Part shown: positions 37,148-38,195 of the stretch, piece after piece
How the letters are laid out: each line of letters opens with the position of its first letter
How positions within the stretch are numbered: position 1 is the stretch's first letter
DNA from: Clostridia bacterium
Lineage (GTDB): Bacteria; Bacillota; Clostridia; Tissierellales; Dethiosulfatibacteraceae
Reading direction: 5' to 3'
Assembly: GCA_011390775.1 (NCBI GenBank)
Contig: JAABRS010000003.1
Coordinates: 1-38,195 of the forward strand
Length of the DNA: 38,195 nt
The notes under the pieces: generated by a model
What the model saw: only the letters and a program-made list of their open reading frames with translations
The model's database searches: none
Told to the model about the DNA's origin: nothing
Translations under genes and position numbers: made by a program

Positions 37148-38195
37148 ATGAACTATGAAGAAGCAATAAGATACATACATTCGACTTATAGATTTGGAAG
37201 CAAATTAGGTCTTGATAATATATCTAGACTTATGAATAAATTAGGTGATCCACAGGATAGCCTTAATATTATACACGTTGCCGGAACTAATGGAAAAGGT
37301 TCAATTTCAACTATGATACAATCTGTTTTAACAGAATCAGGTTACAAAACAGGTTTTTTTATTTCTCCTTATTTGGAAAGATTTACCGAAAGAATTCAAA
37401 TAGATAATAAAGAAATATCAAAAAAAGACCTTTCTGAAATAACTAGTGATGTTAAAATAGCGGTAGAAGAAATTTTAAAAGAAGGATTTAACCATCCTAC
37501 GGAATTTGAAATAGTTACTGCAATGGGTTTTTTGTATTTTTTTAGAAAAAATGTTGATTTTTTAGTTTTAGAAGTAGGATTAGGTGGTAGATATGATGCG
37601 ACTAATGTCATAAAAAGTTCTTTGATTTCTATTATTGCTTCTATTAGCTTAGAGCATACTGAATATTTAGGTGACACGGTAGAAAAGATAGCTTTTGAAA
37701 AGGCGGGTATAATCAAGGATAATAATAGTGTAGTTGTTTATCCACAGGATGAAAAAATAATAAATGTAATAAAAAAACAAGCTAATGAGAAAGGATCTTC
37801 TATATATTTTCCAAATCTTGATGATTTAGTAGTTACAGATCATGGAAAACTATCCTATAAAAATAAAAACTTCCAAATTAATAATTTTACTATTAACTTT
37901 TACGGTAACCACCAATTGAAAAATTTATTAGTTGCAATAAAATCTTTGGAAATATTAAAAAATAAAAATTTTAAAATTAGTAATGAAAATCTTAAAAAAG
38001 GTATTGAAAGGGCATCGATGCCAGGAAGATTTGAATTTATTCAACAAAATCCCGATATAGTTCTAGATGTTGCTCACAATAAAGATGGTATAGATGCCTT
38101 CACGGACACTATTACCTCTCTATTAGGCCGTAAGGATCTGGTTTTGTTCATAGGTATGCTTAATGATAAAAAGCCGAAAAATATCAATTCTAAGC
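37148..38195 (+). CDS. folC: Folylpolyglutamate synthase/dihydrofolate synthase, partial (runs off window)
   Basis: Not in the track (no stop in window). MNYEEAIRYIHSTYRFGSKLGLDNISRLMNKLGDPQ...IHVAGTNGKGSISTMIQSVL...LEVGLGGRYDATNVI...; AGGAGG RBS. Confidence 0.95.
   Translation, partial: MNYEEAIRYIHSTYRFGSKLGLDNISRLMNKLGDPQDSLNIIHVAGTNGKGSISTMIQSVLTESGYKTGFFISPYLERFTERIQIDNKEISKKDLSEITSDVKIAVEEILKEGFNHPTEFEIVTAMGFLYFFRKNVDFLVLEVGLGGRYDATNVIKSSLISIIASISLEHTEYLGDTVEKIAFEKAGIIKDNNSVVVYPQDEKIINVIKKQANEKGSSIYFPNLDDLVVTDHGKLSYKNKNFQINNFTINFYGNHQLKNLLVAIKSLEILKNKNFKISNENLKKGIERASMPGRFEFIQQNPDIVLDVAHNKDGIDAFTDTITSLLGRKDLVLFIGMLNDKKPKNINSK

Noticed and set aside
37396-37716. Minus-strand 106-aa ORF at the right end
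   Set aside because: Antisense to well-supported partial folC (VAGTNGKGS, LEVGLGGRYDATN).
1-38195. Defence islands, CRISPR arrays, prophage, transposases or other mobile elements
   Set aside because: No direct-repeat arrays, integrase/transposase motifs or phage genes seen; gene content is core metabolism and regulation throughout.

Overview
AT-rich, densely coding window with low-GC Firmicute (Clostridia/Tissierellia-like) character; taxonomy is inferred from gene content only. Almost all of it is housekeeping and biosynthesis on the minus strand. From left to right: partial GerMN-like lipoprotein; sensor kinase/response regulator pair; selenocysteine machinery selB-selA-selD with comEA upstream; dacF-type carboxypeptidase (+); YqeK-RsfS fusion; nadD; dxr (+); APH-fold kinase; mtnP; a second two-component pair; DUF4342-like protein; thrS with a T-box leader; a his operon (hisZGDCBHAF-IE); thrC-thrB-ACT protein; deoC-pduL; aroA-aroC; TIGR01906-like membrane protein; btuFCD-type cobalamin ABC transporter behind a cobalamin riboswitch; and partial folC (+). 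No mobile elements, CRISPR arrays, tRNAs or rRNAs were recognised. Strongest observations: (1) an 18-aa leader peptide MMLIKGCKIKLNKVHHHS upstream of the his operon, with a consensus promoter, SD, competing RNA pairings and a terminator, which looks like ribosome-mediated histidine attenuation in a Gram-positive; (2) selD has an in-frame TGA at the catalytic position (SAG-U-AAKIGP), so it is a selenoprotein that the ORF track truncates; (3) YqeK and RsfS are fused in one ORF, with an internal SD and TTG start at the junction; (4) the BtuD-like ATPase has an extra ~150-aa C-terminal domain; (5) both convergent gene pairs have stop codons inside a terminator hairpin.
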